The notes under the pieces are model-generated. The model did no database searches and had not been told where the DNA came from. It saw nothing but the letters and a program-made list of their open reading frames with translations. Source: an uncultured Lachnospiraceae bacterium (GTDB taxonomy: Bacteria; Bacillota; Clostridia; Lachnospirales; Lachnospiraceae). From it: 43,584 bases of DNA. The translations under genes and the position numbers were made by a program. Shown here piece after piece: positions 1-6,911 of the stretch. Location: positions 1 to 43,584 of the forward strand of contig CAJUBE010000038.1 in assembly GCA_910584725.1 (NCBI GenBank), given 5' to 3'. The stretch's first letter is position 1. Each line of letters starts with the position of its first letter.

Positions 1-113
1 ACTACTGGGTTCGTAGCCGTTTTTTAGCTTCACAAGTGTCAAACTCGGGATTATATAATACTTTTAGAAAAAGAAAGGCAGGATTGATTTATGAGTAGAA
101 CAAAAGTTGCATA

Positions 114-155
114 GCATGAGCTATTGCAAAAATCGAAAAAGGTAATAGTTCATGC
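114..155 (+). promoter_or_regulatory. Hairpin in the leader of the CD3324-like gene
   Basis: Two 12-nt arms (114-125 and 144-155) can pair fully, with one G-U pair, around an 18-nt A-rich loop. The hairpin sits between a TATAAT-like box at 54-59 (upstream element weak) and the start codon at 189, and begins at the stop of a 7-codon reading frame (91-114). It could be an mRNA leader structure or the scar of a lost gene. Seen in sequence; function unknown. Confidence 0.35.
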
Positions 156-188
156 TTATCCTAAATCATTTCTTTAGGAGGACAACAT

Positions 189-467
189 ATGAACTATATC
201 AGTGCAAAAGATGTATTGCCAATGGAAATCATCAAACAGATACAATGCTATGTAGATGGTCAGTTTATCTATATCCCTAAATCAGAAACTAAGAAGAAGG
301 GACGGAAAGTTGATACTTTGGCAAAAAGAGAACTCTCTGCCAGAAATACAAATATCTACAAGGAATATATGAGTGGCATCTCAATTCAACAGCTCTCGCA
401 AAAGTATTTTCTTGTGGAAAAAAGTATTCAAAGAATTATACGGCAGGAAAGAACAAGGAACTTATAA
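189..467 (+). CDS. CD3324-like helix-turn-helix protein
   Basis: A 92-residue protein resembling the CD3324 family of small clostridial proteins related to Mor-type regulators. The N-terminal part holds a pattern typical of the family (AKDVLP near the start, then YVDGQFIYIP at about residues 22-31). Residues about 60-88 form a likely helix-turn-helix (GISIQQLSQKYFLVEKSIQR). The start is supported by AGGAGG at 176-181, seven bases before the ATG. It is monocistronic, since a strong terminator follows within 6 bases. The sequence is AT-rich compared with the sugar loci downstream. Target and physiological role are unknown; a DNA-binding function is inferred from the HTH pattern only. Confidence 0.75.
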   Translation: MNYISAKDVLPMEIIKQIQCYVDGQFIYIPKSETKKKGRKVDTLAKRELSARNTNIYKEYMSGISIQQLSQKYFLVEKSIQRIIRQERTRNL

Positions 468-472
468 CAAGG

Positions 473-510
473 AGATGTGCCATGTCAAAATGTGGCACAT
501 CTTTTATTAT
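473..510 (+). terminator. Rho-independent terminator after the CD3324-like gene
   Basis: Perfect 10-bp arms (AGATGTGCCA at 473-482, TGGCACATCT at 493-502) with a 10-nt loop, followed by a T-rich tail (TTTTATTAT). Confidence 0.85.
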
Positions 511-676
511 AAATGCAAAATGTTCCCCCAACAGCATTCATATAGATTATACTATTCTGTAGAAGTGTTGGAAAACGCCGTATGAAGAAATGCTGGTGGT
601 TTCCTGCCACTTTTGATACATAAAAAGCATAAAGGACTTTACAACTTAAAATCATTTATGGTATAAGGAGACTAAC

Positions 677-1234
677 ATGGAAAACAAAATAATTGTAACA
701 GAATCAGAACGGTTGATTTTAAGAAGATACAGAGAAGAAGATATACAGGACTTATTTGAATATTTGTCCGATCCAGAAGTGGTGAAATACGAACCCTATA
801 AACCACTGACTTTTGAAGAGACAGAAGATAATCTGAAGTGGCGCATCAGTACAGAGGAAATGATTGCCGTCGAGTTGAAAACCTCTCACAAAATGATCGG
901 CAATGTATATATAGGAAAACGCGACTTTGAATCGTTGGAAATCGGGTATGTATTTAATCGGAACTACTGGGGAAACGGTTATGCCGCCGAGAGCTGCAAG
1001 GCTTTAATCCAGCAGGCATTTGCAGACGGCGTGCACAGAATCTATGCGGAATGCGACCCCGACAATAAGAACTCATGGAAATTACTTGAAGCGTTAGGAT
1101 TCCAGCGGGAAGCCCATTTTAGGAAAAATGTATATTTCTGGAAAGACGAAGCCGGAAATGCGATCTGGAAAGATACCTATGTGTATGCTAAATTAAATCA
1201 AAAAGCAGAGGAAAGGTATTGTTTATGGAAATAA
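677..1234 (+). CDS. GNAT-family N-acetyltransferase (RimJ/RimL type)
   Basis: A 185-residue acetyltransferase of the RimJ/RimL-like GNAT group, which transfers acetyl from acetyl-CoA to an amino group of a protein N-terminus or small molecule; the substrate here cannot be told. The N-terminal LILRRYREEDIQDLFEYLSD is typical of the group. The acetyl-CoA pyrophosphate loop is the segment NYWGNGYAAE at about residues 95-104, followed by a conserved asparagine/LLEALGF segment near 137-147. AAGGAG at 665-670 supports the start. The gene overlaps the next one by 10 bases, implying translational coupling. Confidence 0.88.
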   Translation: MENKIIVTESERLILRRYREEDIQDLFEYLSDPEVVKYEPYKPLTFEETEDNLKWRISTEEMIAVELKTSHKMIGNVYIGKRDFESLEIGYVFNRNYWGNGYAAESCKALIQQAFADGVHRIYAECDPDNKNSWKLLEALGFQREAHFRKNVYFWKDEAGNAIWKDTYVYAKLNQKAEERYCLWK

Positions 1235-1701
1235 AGATGATAGATTTACCAATGATTGCTGTTATCGGAAAAGAAGGCTTATGTACAGCAGAAAAAAATA
1301 TGGCGCAACAGTTATGGCAGGAAGCCAATTCTCATTTTGATGAGGTGGCTGCTCTTGGCATGAAAAATCCGGATGGGACATATGTTGGATTTTGGGGAGT
1401 AATGAGTGATGAAAGCAGGTCTTTTCGTCCATGGACGCATCAGTTTACAAGGGGATTATACCTTGCGGGTGTCGAAACTTATGCTGATACAATTGCACCT
1501 GAAGGATGGACGAAATGGGTTATGCCGGCGCGAAAATATATAGTTGTGGACGTTGAATCTAACAGGTATCGCGAAATATTTGACGAGGTAATCAATCATA
1601 CCATTTCTGAAAAGGGAATGAAACTCGCAGGAGCAGTATGTGATTATACTGAGCCCGCAACAGGAAAAAACAGCTTGTTTTTTCCTGTTGCATCTTTATA
1701 G
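1225..1701 (+). CDS. GyrI-like / effector-binding domain protein
   Basis: About 158 residues that resemble stand-alone GyrI-like or AraC effector-binding (BTAD/SOUL-like) domains, which bind small molecules. Typical features are the opening IKMIDLPMIAVIGKEG, the central FWGVMSD segment, and the late WTKWVMPARKYIVVDV segment. I start it at the ATG at 1225 rather than the TTG at 1219, because AGGAAAGG at 1209-1216 is correctly spaced for the ATG. The start lies inside the end of the upstream acetyltransferase, so the two are coupled. No DNA-binding domain is present. The ligand is unknown. Confidence 0.72.
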   Translation: MEIKMIDLPMIAVIGKEGLCTAEKNMAQQLWQEANSHFDEVAALGMKNPDGTYVGFWGVMSDESRSFRPWTHQFTRGLYLAGVETYADTIAPEGWTKWVMPARKYIVVDVESNRYREIFDEVINHTISEKGMKLAGAVCDYTEPATGKNSLFFPVASL

Positions 1702-1702
1702 G

Positions 1703-1745
1703 AAATTCCAGTTTATGCGCTTGCATATGGAACTGGAATTTTAAT
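1703..1745 (+). terminator. Terminator between convergent genes
   Basis: Arms AAATTCCAGTT (1703-1713) and AACTGGAATTT (1731-1741) enclose a second stem (TATGC/GCATA), and the plus-strand tail is TTTTAATTT. It ends the acetyltransferase/GyrI-like unit and abuts the stop of the convergent methyltransferase gene. Confidence 0.8.
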
Positions 1746-1746
1746 T

Positions 1747-2358
1747 TCAGAAAACACGAAGCTCTTTCGAAATCACCGCCACCGCGCAGGGCATCCTCCC
1801 GTCAACCACAAAATAAGCGACATTCTCATAGCCCGCGTCCGCAAAAAACTTCCGATAGGACTGCATATCATACTGCCTCTTAAAGTCTGCGCCCGCCAGT
1901 TCCAGCAGGCGCACCGCTTTCCTATTCACGCCTGCCGACGCATTGATATAGGTTGGCACGATAATCTTACCGCCCGGCTTACAGACCCGTTCCAGCTCCT
2001 TCAAGGCGGCGCGTGGGTCGTCCAGCAGATGTATCACATTTCCCGCAACGACCTTGTCAAATCTGTTATCGCGGCATTTCAGATGCGTCATATCCGCGCG
2101 CCTTACCCTGACATTGTCAAAGGCACGGCAGTTTCTTGCCGCCTGCTTTAACATCCCCACGGAAAAGTCCGTTGCCATGAGTTTCCGGCATTTCGGGGCG
2201 ATGGTTCTGCTGATTGCGCCCGTCCCGCAGGCACACTCCAGCACCACGTCATCCGGCGCGATTTCCTCCGCCACTTTTCTGCCAAGCCCGCGGTACACTT
2301 TTCCGTTATAAACCGTTTCAAACAAATCATACAATCCAGACACGTTATCCCAAAACAT
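1747..2358 (-). CDS. Class I SAM-dependent methyltransferase
   Basis: A 203-residue UbiE/Methyltransf_11-type enzyme. The SAM-binding motif I is VVLECACGTGAISR (about residues 38-51), the acidic residue that binds the ribose hydroxyls is in MATDFSVGML (about 61-70), and motif III is the VCKPGGKIIVPTY segment (about 126-138). The Rossmann core is complete and the length is normal for a single-domain enzyme. AAGGAG lies just before the ATG. It follows the chromate-transporter pair on the same strand with a 52-base gap and may be co-transcribed. The substrate is not evident. Confidence 0.85.
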   Translation of the reverse strand: MFWDNVSGLYDLFETVYNGKVYRGLGRKVAEEIAPDDVVLECACGTGAISRTIAPKCRKLMATDFSVGMLKQAARNCRAFDNVRVRRADMTHLKCRDNRFDKVVAGNVIHLLDDPRAALKELERVCKPGGKIIVPTYINASAGVNRKAVRLLELAGADFKRQYDMQSYRKFFADAGYENVAYFVVDGRMPCAVAVISKELRVF

Positions 2359-2410
2359 AATTGCTCCTTAACCGTTCCTCTCCCGGACATCAGATTTTTA
2401 TGATATCCGT

Positions 2411-2986
2411 TTAAATACATTTTATCAAAATTCCAAGCCCTGCGGACACCACGATCATCCAGACGGGCGATGGCGCTTTCCGTCTCGCTTTTCCGGCGAG
2501 CACACCCCAGACCGACAATGCCAGAAATACAAAGATTCTGCCAAGATGAGGGGCAAAGGCATCCTCCAAGCGTTTGATACCAAAAAAGACATCCAGTCCC
2601 ATAATGACTGCCGTCGCCAGAATCAAGGCGGCGACGCATGGGCGGACCGCCCCGAGGAACGCCTTGACGCCCTCATATTTCATCAAATTTTTCAGACAGG
2701 CAACGATCAGCAAAATCAGGATAAAAGCCGGCAGTATCACGCCGAGAGTCGCCAGAAACGCCCCTAGGATCCCTCCCTGCGAGGACCCTACAAAAGTAGC
2801 CATATTCACGGCAAGCGGTCCCGGCGTAGATTCTGAAACAGCCACAAAAGCCATAAATTCCTTTTCTGTCAGCCAGTTGTTCTCGAGAACCGTTTCCCTG
2901 ATCAGAGAAATCATGCCATAACCCCCGCCAAAGGAAACTGCGCCAATTTTCAAGAATGCAAGAAACAGTTGCATATAAATCACCAT
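2411..2986 (-). CDS. Chromate transporter, single-domain CHR protein (second of pair)
   Basis: A 191-residue short-chain CHR protein with about six hydrophobic segments. The signature FGGGYGM near residues 19-25 and the ESTPGPLAVNMATFVG segment near 52-67 are conserved in ChrA-family domains. Short-chain CHR proteins occur as adjacent pairs that together equal a full-length ChrA antiporter; they are thought to export chromate or take part in sulfate-type anion exchange. The start at 2986 has GGGAGGG just upstream and overlaps the end of its partner by 7 bases, consistent with coupled translation of two halves. The native substrate in an anaerobe is uncertain. Confidence 0.85.
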   Translation of the reverse strand: MVIYMQLFLAFLKIGAVSFGGGYGMISLIRETVLENNWLTEKEFMAFVAVSESTPGPLAVNMATFVGSSQGGILGAFLATLGVILPAFILILLIVACLKNLMKYEGVKAFLGAVRPCVAALILATAVIMGLDVFFGIKRLEDAFAPHLGRIFVFLALSVWGVLAGKARRKAPSPVWMIVVSAGLGILIKCI

Positions 2987-3555
2987 TTATCCCTCCCATC
3001 CCGCATTTTCTTGTAAAGATACGCCACAACGCCAGCCAGACCGCAAATAACAATATAGAGTACCGCCGAAACATGGAACGAAAACAGCGAAAACACAATC
3101 ATAGCCGTAAAGACAACGGCTGCCGCCGTTTTATCCCGCAGACTGCCGCAAACCGTTCTGACCATCTGTACCCCTGCAGAACCGATCAAATAAATCACGC
3201 ATGCCTGTATGCCCTCGAGGGCATAACTGACATATGTCAGTTCTAAAAACTTTTCAAAATACAGCGAGATTAGAAAGATAATTGCAAATGACGGGATGCA
3301 GACAGCGACTGTGGACGCGAGCGCACCCCAGAATCCGGCAACATGATAACCAATATAGGTGGCGCTGTTGATTGCGACCGGTCCCGGCGTGGATTCGGCA
3401 ATGGCAACCATGTCAAAAAACATGTCTTCTTTCAGCCAGCGTTTTCTTGCTACAAATTCATTTTTCAGCAGGGCAATCATGGCGTATCCGCCCCCAAAGG
3501 TAAAAGCGCCAATCTTAAAAAATGTCAGAAATAATACCGCTATCTTTTCCATCAC
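2980..3555 (-). CDS. Chromate transporter, single-domain CHR protein (first of pair)
   Basis: A 191-residue membrane protein homologous to its downstream neighbour. It carries the same two signatures (FGGGYAM near residues 20-26; ESTPGPVAINSATYIGY near 53-69), showing ancient duplication of one CHR domain. It is the promoter-proximal member of the pair; GGAGG precedes the ATG, and a perfect palindrome lies 18 bases upstream of the start. The two proteins probably form a heterodimer or heteromer in the membrane, with inverted topologies, as known for paired CHR proteins. Confidence 0.85.
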   Translation of the reverse strand: MMEKIAVLFLTFFKIGAFTFGGGYAMIALLKNEFVARKRWLKEDMFFDMVAIAESTPGPVAINSATYIGYHVAGFWGALASTVAVCIPSFAIIFLISLYFEKFLELTYVSYALEGIQACVIYLIGSAGVQMVRTVCGSLRDKTAAAVVFTAMIVFSLFSFHVSAVLYIVICGLAGVVAYLYKKMRDGRDKW

Positions 3556-3573
3556 CGTGCCTCCTTTTCCATA

Positions 3574-3585
3574 GTATCATGATAC
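3574..3585. promoter_or_regulatory. Perfect palindrome near the chromate-transporter promoter
   Basis: The 12-bp perfect palindrome GTATCATGATAC lies 19 bases upstream of the chromate-transporter pair and overlaps a possible -10 region on the minus strand. Its size and position suit a dimeric repressor site, but no cognate regulator is adjacent. Confidence 0.35.
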
Positions 3586-3665
3586 ACCCTTTCCCGCCAT
3601 AAAAAATTCGTCCCCCCATCTGTTTATCTCTCAAGTCAAAAACCACGCGGGAATAAAACATATCA

Positions 3666-3695
3666 TTGTGAACCTATCCGAAGATATGATATAAT
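3666..3695 (+). promoter_or_regulatory. Sigma-A-type promoter for the SMI1-like/redox operon
   Basis: TTGTGA at 3666-3671 and TATAAT at 3690-3695 are separated by 18 bases. The box ends 57 bases before the ATG at 3753. Confidence 0.6.
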
Positions 3696-3752
3696 TTCGG
3701 TGTTGCTGCTATCTTTGCCAGAATTTATCCGGCGGAAAAAGGAGACACTTTC

Positions 3753-4589
3753 ATGAAAGAGGGTTTTTACTGTTATAGAGACAGCATTTATTATGGCTTA
3801 TACGATGAGAATCAGGTTTCGGGATGGTCAAGAATTTCGGCAGCCAAACCCGAAAGCTTACAGACAGACCATCCGTTCAAGGAAGAGGACCGGGCGGTTC
3901 GTCTGTGGGACAATCACCGTTTACTTGAGCCGGAGTATGCGGACTTACAGACGATGCTCCGGAAAATGGAATCGTTTATTCCTGTCAGCCCGGAGCAGAC
4001 GGTTGATTTTTCCATCGCTGAGGAGCGGCTTTCGCTCTCCCTGCCAAGAGAACTAAAACAAATTTACGCGGCGATTCACAACCATGAGGCATATTTTACC
4101 GGCGCAGAGCATTTTCTGCCGCTGGATGAAATTTACACAGAACAGGGAATCCTTGTTTTCTTCAAAAAGAAGCGGACGCCGGTTGCCGGATATGACATGG
4201 CGAGCGGATGCCTCGCAGGATACTATAAAAAGGAATGGTTCATCGAGCAGGGCGATGTATGCTGTTATCAGTTCTGTGTGGGCAGAATGCTTACCATCGC
4301 GCTGGAAAACAAGCCCGCTACAAGGAAGGGCAGATGCAAAGGCAGCTTCGTGACAGCCCTCAATATCGAAAGAGAATTGGAGCGTTTCTGCAATGAAACA
4401 TATCATCTTTTGTCAGAGCTCAACATGTACGGCATCGCGGTCATGTATTCGGACGAAAAGCTCCTAGCATGGGTAAGGAGCAATGGGTTTTATGCGGACA
4501 TTCACGCCGGAGCCGATGATGAGGCACATCTGGATGCACTTGGCGAACTTCTGGGGCAGGTCACGTGGAAGCAGACGCCGCAAAAATAA
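3753..4589 (+). CDS. SMI1/KNR4 (SUKH)-like protein
   Basis: A 278-residue protein, soluble by its composition. The middle portion (about residues 85-150) resembles the SMI1/KNR4 fold: a helix with ERLSLSLPRELKQIYAAIHN, then HFLPLDEIY and a GYDMAS-like strand region. Proteins of this superfamily often act as immunity proteins against contact-dependent toxins but many are plain cytosolic proteins of unknown role. No toxin gene is adjacent. GGAG lies eight bases before the start. The gene is 29 bases upstream of the thioredoxin-like lipoprotein and likely shares its promoter. Assignment to the SUKH superfamily is moderate; the C-terminal 100 residues are not recognised. Confidence 0.55.
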   Translation: MKEGFYCYRDSIYYGLYDENQVSGWSRISAAKPESLQTDHPFKEEDRAVRLWDNHRLLEPEYADLQTMLRKMESFIPVSPEQTVDFSIAEERLSLSLPRELKQIYAAIHNHEAYFTGAEHFLPLDEIYTEQGILVFFKKKRTPVAGYDMASGCLAGYYKKEWFIEQGDVCCYQFCVGRMLTIALENKPATRKGRCKGSFVTALNIERELERFCNETYHLLSELNMYGIAVMYSDEKLLAWVRSNGFYADIHAGADDEAHLDALGELLGQVTWKQTPQK

Positions 4590-4618
4590 CAGGAAAACAT
4601 TCTGATATGGAGGTAACA

Positions 4619-5239
4619 ATGAGTCAAAAAACAAATCGCACAAAAAAATATGCCGCCCTGTGCGCTGCCCTGCTTTCCATGGCAGTCATGACAGGCTGCG
4701 CAAGCTCATCCGCAAACGACGGAAATAGCACGGGCAGCGCGACATCTTCTCCCGCCGCCGAAAACGCTGCAAACGGAGACACACAGGCACAGCAGACAGA
4801 TCCCGCCGCATTTCCCGCTTTCACGGCGACAGACTTGGACGGCAGCACAGTCACGGAAAGCATTTTCAGTGAAAAAGACCTGACGGTACTCAATATCTGG
4901 GGCACCTTCTGCGGTCCCTGCATCGGGGAAATGCCGGAGCTTGGCGAGTGGGCGAAAGAAATGCCGGACAACGTACAGATCGTCGGTCTGATTATCGACA
5001 TCAACGGGGAGGAAGACACCGAGCACCGCGATCTTGCGGTTGACATAACACAGCAGGCGGGCGTCGACTTTACCAACCTGATTGCCAACGCGGACTTTGC
5101 GCCAATCTTAAAGGATGTGATCGGCGTCCCTACCACCCTGTTTATCGACGGTGACGGCAATATCGTGGGCGATCCGATTGTGGGCGCGAATGTGGACGGC
5201 TATAAAACCTTTGTGGAGGATTACCTGAATGGACAATAA
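4619..5239 (+). CDS. TlpA-like thioredoxin-fold lipoprotein
   Basis: A 206-residue exported lipoprotein. Residues 1-27 are a lipoprotein signal with lipobox VMTGC (Cys27), followed by a Ser/Ala/Asn-rich linker to about residue 62. The remainder is a TlpA/ResA thioredoxin fold: FPAFTATDLDG at its start, the redox motif WGTFCGPC with Cys98 and Cys101, and the cis-proline loop GVPTTLFIDGDG near 175-186. It should reduce or oxidise disulfides on the outer face of the membrane. The ATG at 4619 is preferred because GGAGG at 4609-4613 precedes it; longer in-frame starts would bury the signal peptide. It heads a cassette with the CXXC microprotein and the Fe-S membrane protein. Confidence 0.9.
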   Translation: MSQKTNRTKKYAALCAALLSMAVMTGCASSSANDGNSTGSATSSPAAENAANGDTQAQQTDPAAFPAFTATDLDGSTVTESIFSEKDLTVLNIWGTFCGPCIGEMPELGEWAKEMPDNVQIVGLIIDINGEEDTEHRDLAVDITQQAGVDFTNLIANADFAPILKDVIGVPTTLFIDGDGNIVGDPIVGANVDGYKTFVEDYLNGQ

Positions 5240-5269
5240 CACGGGTGCAACTGTGACATGGAGGGCAGA

Positions 5270-5404
5270 ATGAAAACAAAACTCAGAATAGCGGGACTTC
5301 TCACCGCCTTCTCTTTCATCATATATGGCTTGATGCGCGGCGAGGCAGGCGTGGTTCTAAATAAAGCCGTCAACATCTGTCTGGAATGTATCGGACTTGG
5401 ATAA
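5270..5404 (+). CDS. CD1871A-type CXXC microprotein
   Basis: A 44-residue reading frame not longer than one hydrophobic helix plus a C-terminal motif. It begins MKTKLRIAGLLTAFSFIIYG (one probable membrane segment), continues with RGEAGVVLNKA and ends NICLECIGLG, so the two cysteines (37 and 40) form CLEC close to the C-terminus. This matches the CD1871A family of CXXC microproteins known from clostridia, which are found next to TlpA-like and 4Fe-4S membrane proteins. GGAGGG at 5260-5265 supports the start. The position between the two redox genes suggests that it relays electrons or metal or assists the membrane protein; this is inference. Confidence 0.85.
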   Translation: MKTKLRIAGLLTAFSFIIYGLMRGEAGVVLNKAVNICLECIGLG

Positions 5405-5427
5405 ATCGAGCAGAAATGAGATAACAT

Positions 5428-6282
5428 ATGAAAATCACCTATGCAATCAAACGAAAATTGCTCCAATTCATCGCCTTTGGCTGTTCCAACGCGCATCTTC
5501 TGAACTTTAAGGGCGGAAAAATCTATACGGGAAAATGGAAACAGTTCTGCAATCCGGGACTCAACTGCTACTCCTGCCCGGCGGCGGGCTTTGCCTGTCC
5601 CATCGGCGCTTTGCAGGCTGTGAACGGTTCCAGACAGTTTTCCTTCAGCTTCTACGTGACGGGGCTGCTCCTTGCCTTCGGGGTGCTGCTTGGCAGGGCA
5701 GTCTGCGGATGGCTTTGTCCTTTCGGTCTGCTGCAGGAACTGATCCACAAAATCCCCTCGCCCAAACGAAAACTCAAAAAAGGATTTCTGTATATCAAAT
5801 ATGTTGTCCTTGTGGTCTTTGTCCTGATCCTGCCCGTCGCTGTCACAGACTATATGGGCATGGGCAAACCTGCCTTCTGCCAGTATATCTGCCCGGCAGG
5901 CACGTTAGAGGGCGGGCTCTTTCTTCTGGCGGCACACGAAAGTCTCCGAAAAGCAATAGGCGCACTGTTCTCCCTGAAAATGGCGATTCTTGTTATGACG
6001 TTGATCAGCTGCGTGTTCTTCTACCGCTTTTTCTGCCGGACGCTCTGCCCTTTAGGGGCAATTTACGGACTGTTCAACAAAATCAGCATGTTCCATCTGG
6101 AAGTGGACAGTCACAAGTGCGTCGGCTGTGGAAAGTGCAAGGCGGCGTGCGGCATGGAAGTGGATCCCGTGAAAACGCCGGATTCTCCCGAGTGCATCCG
6201 ATGCGGCGCCTGTATGGACGTGTGCCCGGCAGACGCTTTGCGCCTCGGATTTTCGACAAAATGCAAGAAAAATCTACCATAG
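5428..6282 (+). CDS. Polytopic 4Fe-4S membrane protein (NapH/YccM-like)
   Basis: A 284-residue membrane protein of the Fer4_5 type. Several CxxxCP motifs lie at membrane borders: CPAAGFACPIGAL near residue 50, CGWLCPFGLLQ near 93, CQYICPAGTLEGG near 151, and CRTLCPLGAIYG near 198. The C-terminus carries two ferredoxin-type clusters (CVGCGKCKAACG and CIRCGACMDVCPADAL, about residues 231-272). Four to five hydrophobic segments separate the motifs. Such proteins pass electrons across the membrane, here plausibly from cytoplasmic ferredoxin to the exported TlpA-like protein via the CXXC microprotein. It ends the cassette. Confidence 0.88.
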   Translation: MKITYAIKRKLLQFIAFGCSNAHLLNFKGGKIYTGKWKQFCNPGLNCYSCPAAGFACPIGALQAVNGSRQFSFSFYVTGLLLAFGVLLGRAVCGWLCPFGLLQELIHKIPSPKRKLKKGFLYIKYVVLVVFVLILPVAVTDYMGMGKPAFCQYICPAGTLEGGLFLLAAHESLRKAIGALFSLKMAILVMTLISCVFFYRFFCRTLCPLGAIYGLFNKISMFHLEVDSHKCVGCGKCKAACGMEVDPVKTPDSPECIRCGACMDVCPADALRLGFSTKCKKNLP

Positions 6283-6300
6283 TGGTAGTATTTGATTTCT
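6274..6300 (+). terminator. Weak terminator of the redox cassette
   Basis: CTACCA (6274-6279) pairs with TGGTAG (6283-6288) with the stop codon in the loop, followed by a moderately T-rich tail. Weak and short. Confidence 0.35.
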
Positions 6301-6330
6301 ATAAAAACAGGCACAAATGACAATGCCCCT

Positions 6331-6837
6331 TCACAACCTCTTCTCCATCAGCCAAAACCTTCCCATCCGCCAGTCCGCGAAGCCTCTCTTTTCATAACCG
6401 TTCCTTGTATACAGCGCAACGGCTGTCGGGTTCTGGGTAAATGCGTCCAACCGCACGGCGCCGATCTTCTGTCTGCGCAGTTCTTCCTCTATATGCCGCA
6501 GCGTGCACCCTGCCACGCCCCTGTCCTGAAATTCGGGATTCACGCAGAGCCTGTGGATGATGCGGTATGTTTCCTCCGGATACTGCCAGTCCCCATCCTC
6601 GTACTCAGGATCGCAGGTCTGGTTCACGGTGAAAGTGACGGCTATCTTCCCTTCTATCGTCCCCACTGACAATGTGTTTTCCTGCAAATCACTCAGAAAG
6701 TCGTCCCTAGTGGGATACTTTTCATCCCACTGAAAAATCTTCTGTTCCTGCATGTGTGTGATGGCGGATGCCACCAGCGCGCAAATCCCATCTATATCCG
6801 TCTGCCGTGCCGGTCTGAATTGCAGTTCTGCTTCCAT
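6331..6837 (-). CDS. GNAT-family N-acetyltransferase
   Basis: A 168-residue GNAT protein. It opens with LQFRPARQTDIDGICALVAS, has the central strand YRIIHRLCVNPEFQDRG with the acetyl-CoA loop RGVAGCTLRHIEEEL at about residues 110-124, and ends with NPTAVALYTRNGYEKRGF, the usual last conserved segment. It lies just downstream of the terminator that ends the alpha-galactoside operon, so it is probably expressed separately or by read-through. No clear ribosome binding site is seen before the ATG. The substrate is unknown. Confidence 0.85.
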   Translation of the reverse strand: MEAELQFRPARQTDIDGICALVASAITHMQEQKIFQWDEKYPTRDDFLSDLQENTLSVGTIEGKIAVTFTVNQTCDPEYEDGDWQYPEETYRIIHRLCVNPEFQDRGVAGCTLRHIEEELRRQKIGAVRLDAFTQNPTAVALYTRNGYEKRGFADWRMGRFWLMEKRL

Positions 6838-6849
6838 TTTTTTACACCA

Positions 6850-6891
6850 AAACAGGCGTTTCCCGAAAAACCCACGGGCAAACGCCTGTTT
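6850..6891 (-). terminator. Terminator of the alpha-galactoside operon
   Basis: Perfect 12-bp arms AAACAGGCGTTT (6850-6861) and AAACGCCTGTTT (6880-6891) with a further CCCG/CGGG pair inside. The minus-strand tail is TTTTGGTG. It lies 20 bases after the amylosucrase-like gene. Confidence 0.8.
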
Positions 6892-6911
6892 GTCTCCTTC
6901 TGGCCTTTTCT

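Noticed and set aside
91..114. Seven-codon frame annotated as a gene
   Set aside because: Too short to support as coding; kept only as a possible leader.
1219..1224. TTG start for the GyrI-like protein
   Set aside because: The AGGAAAGG site fits the ATG six bases later.
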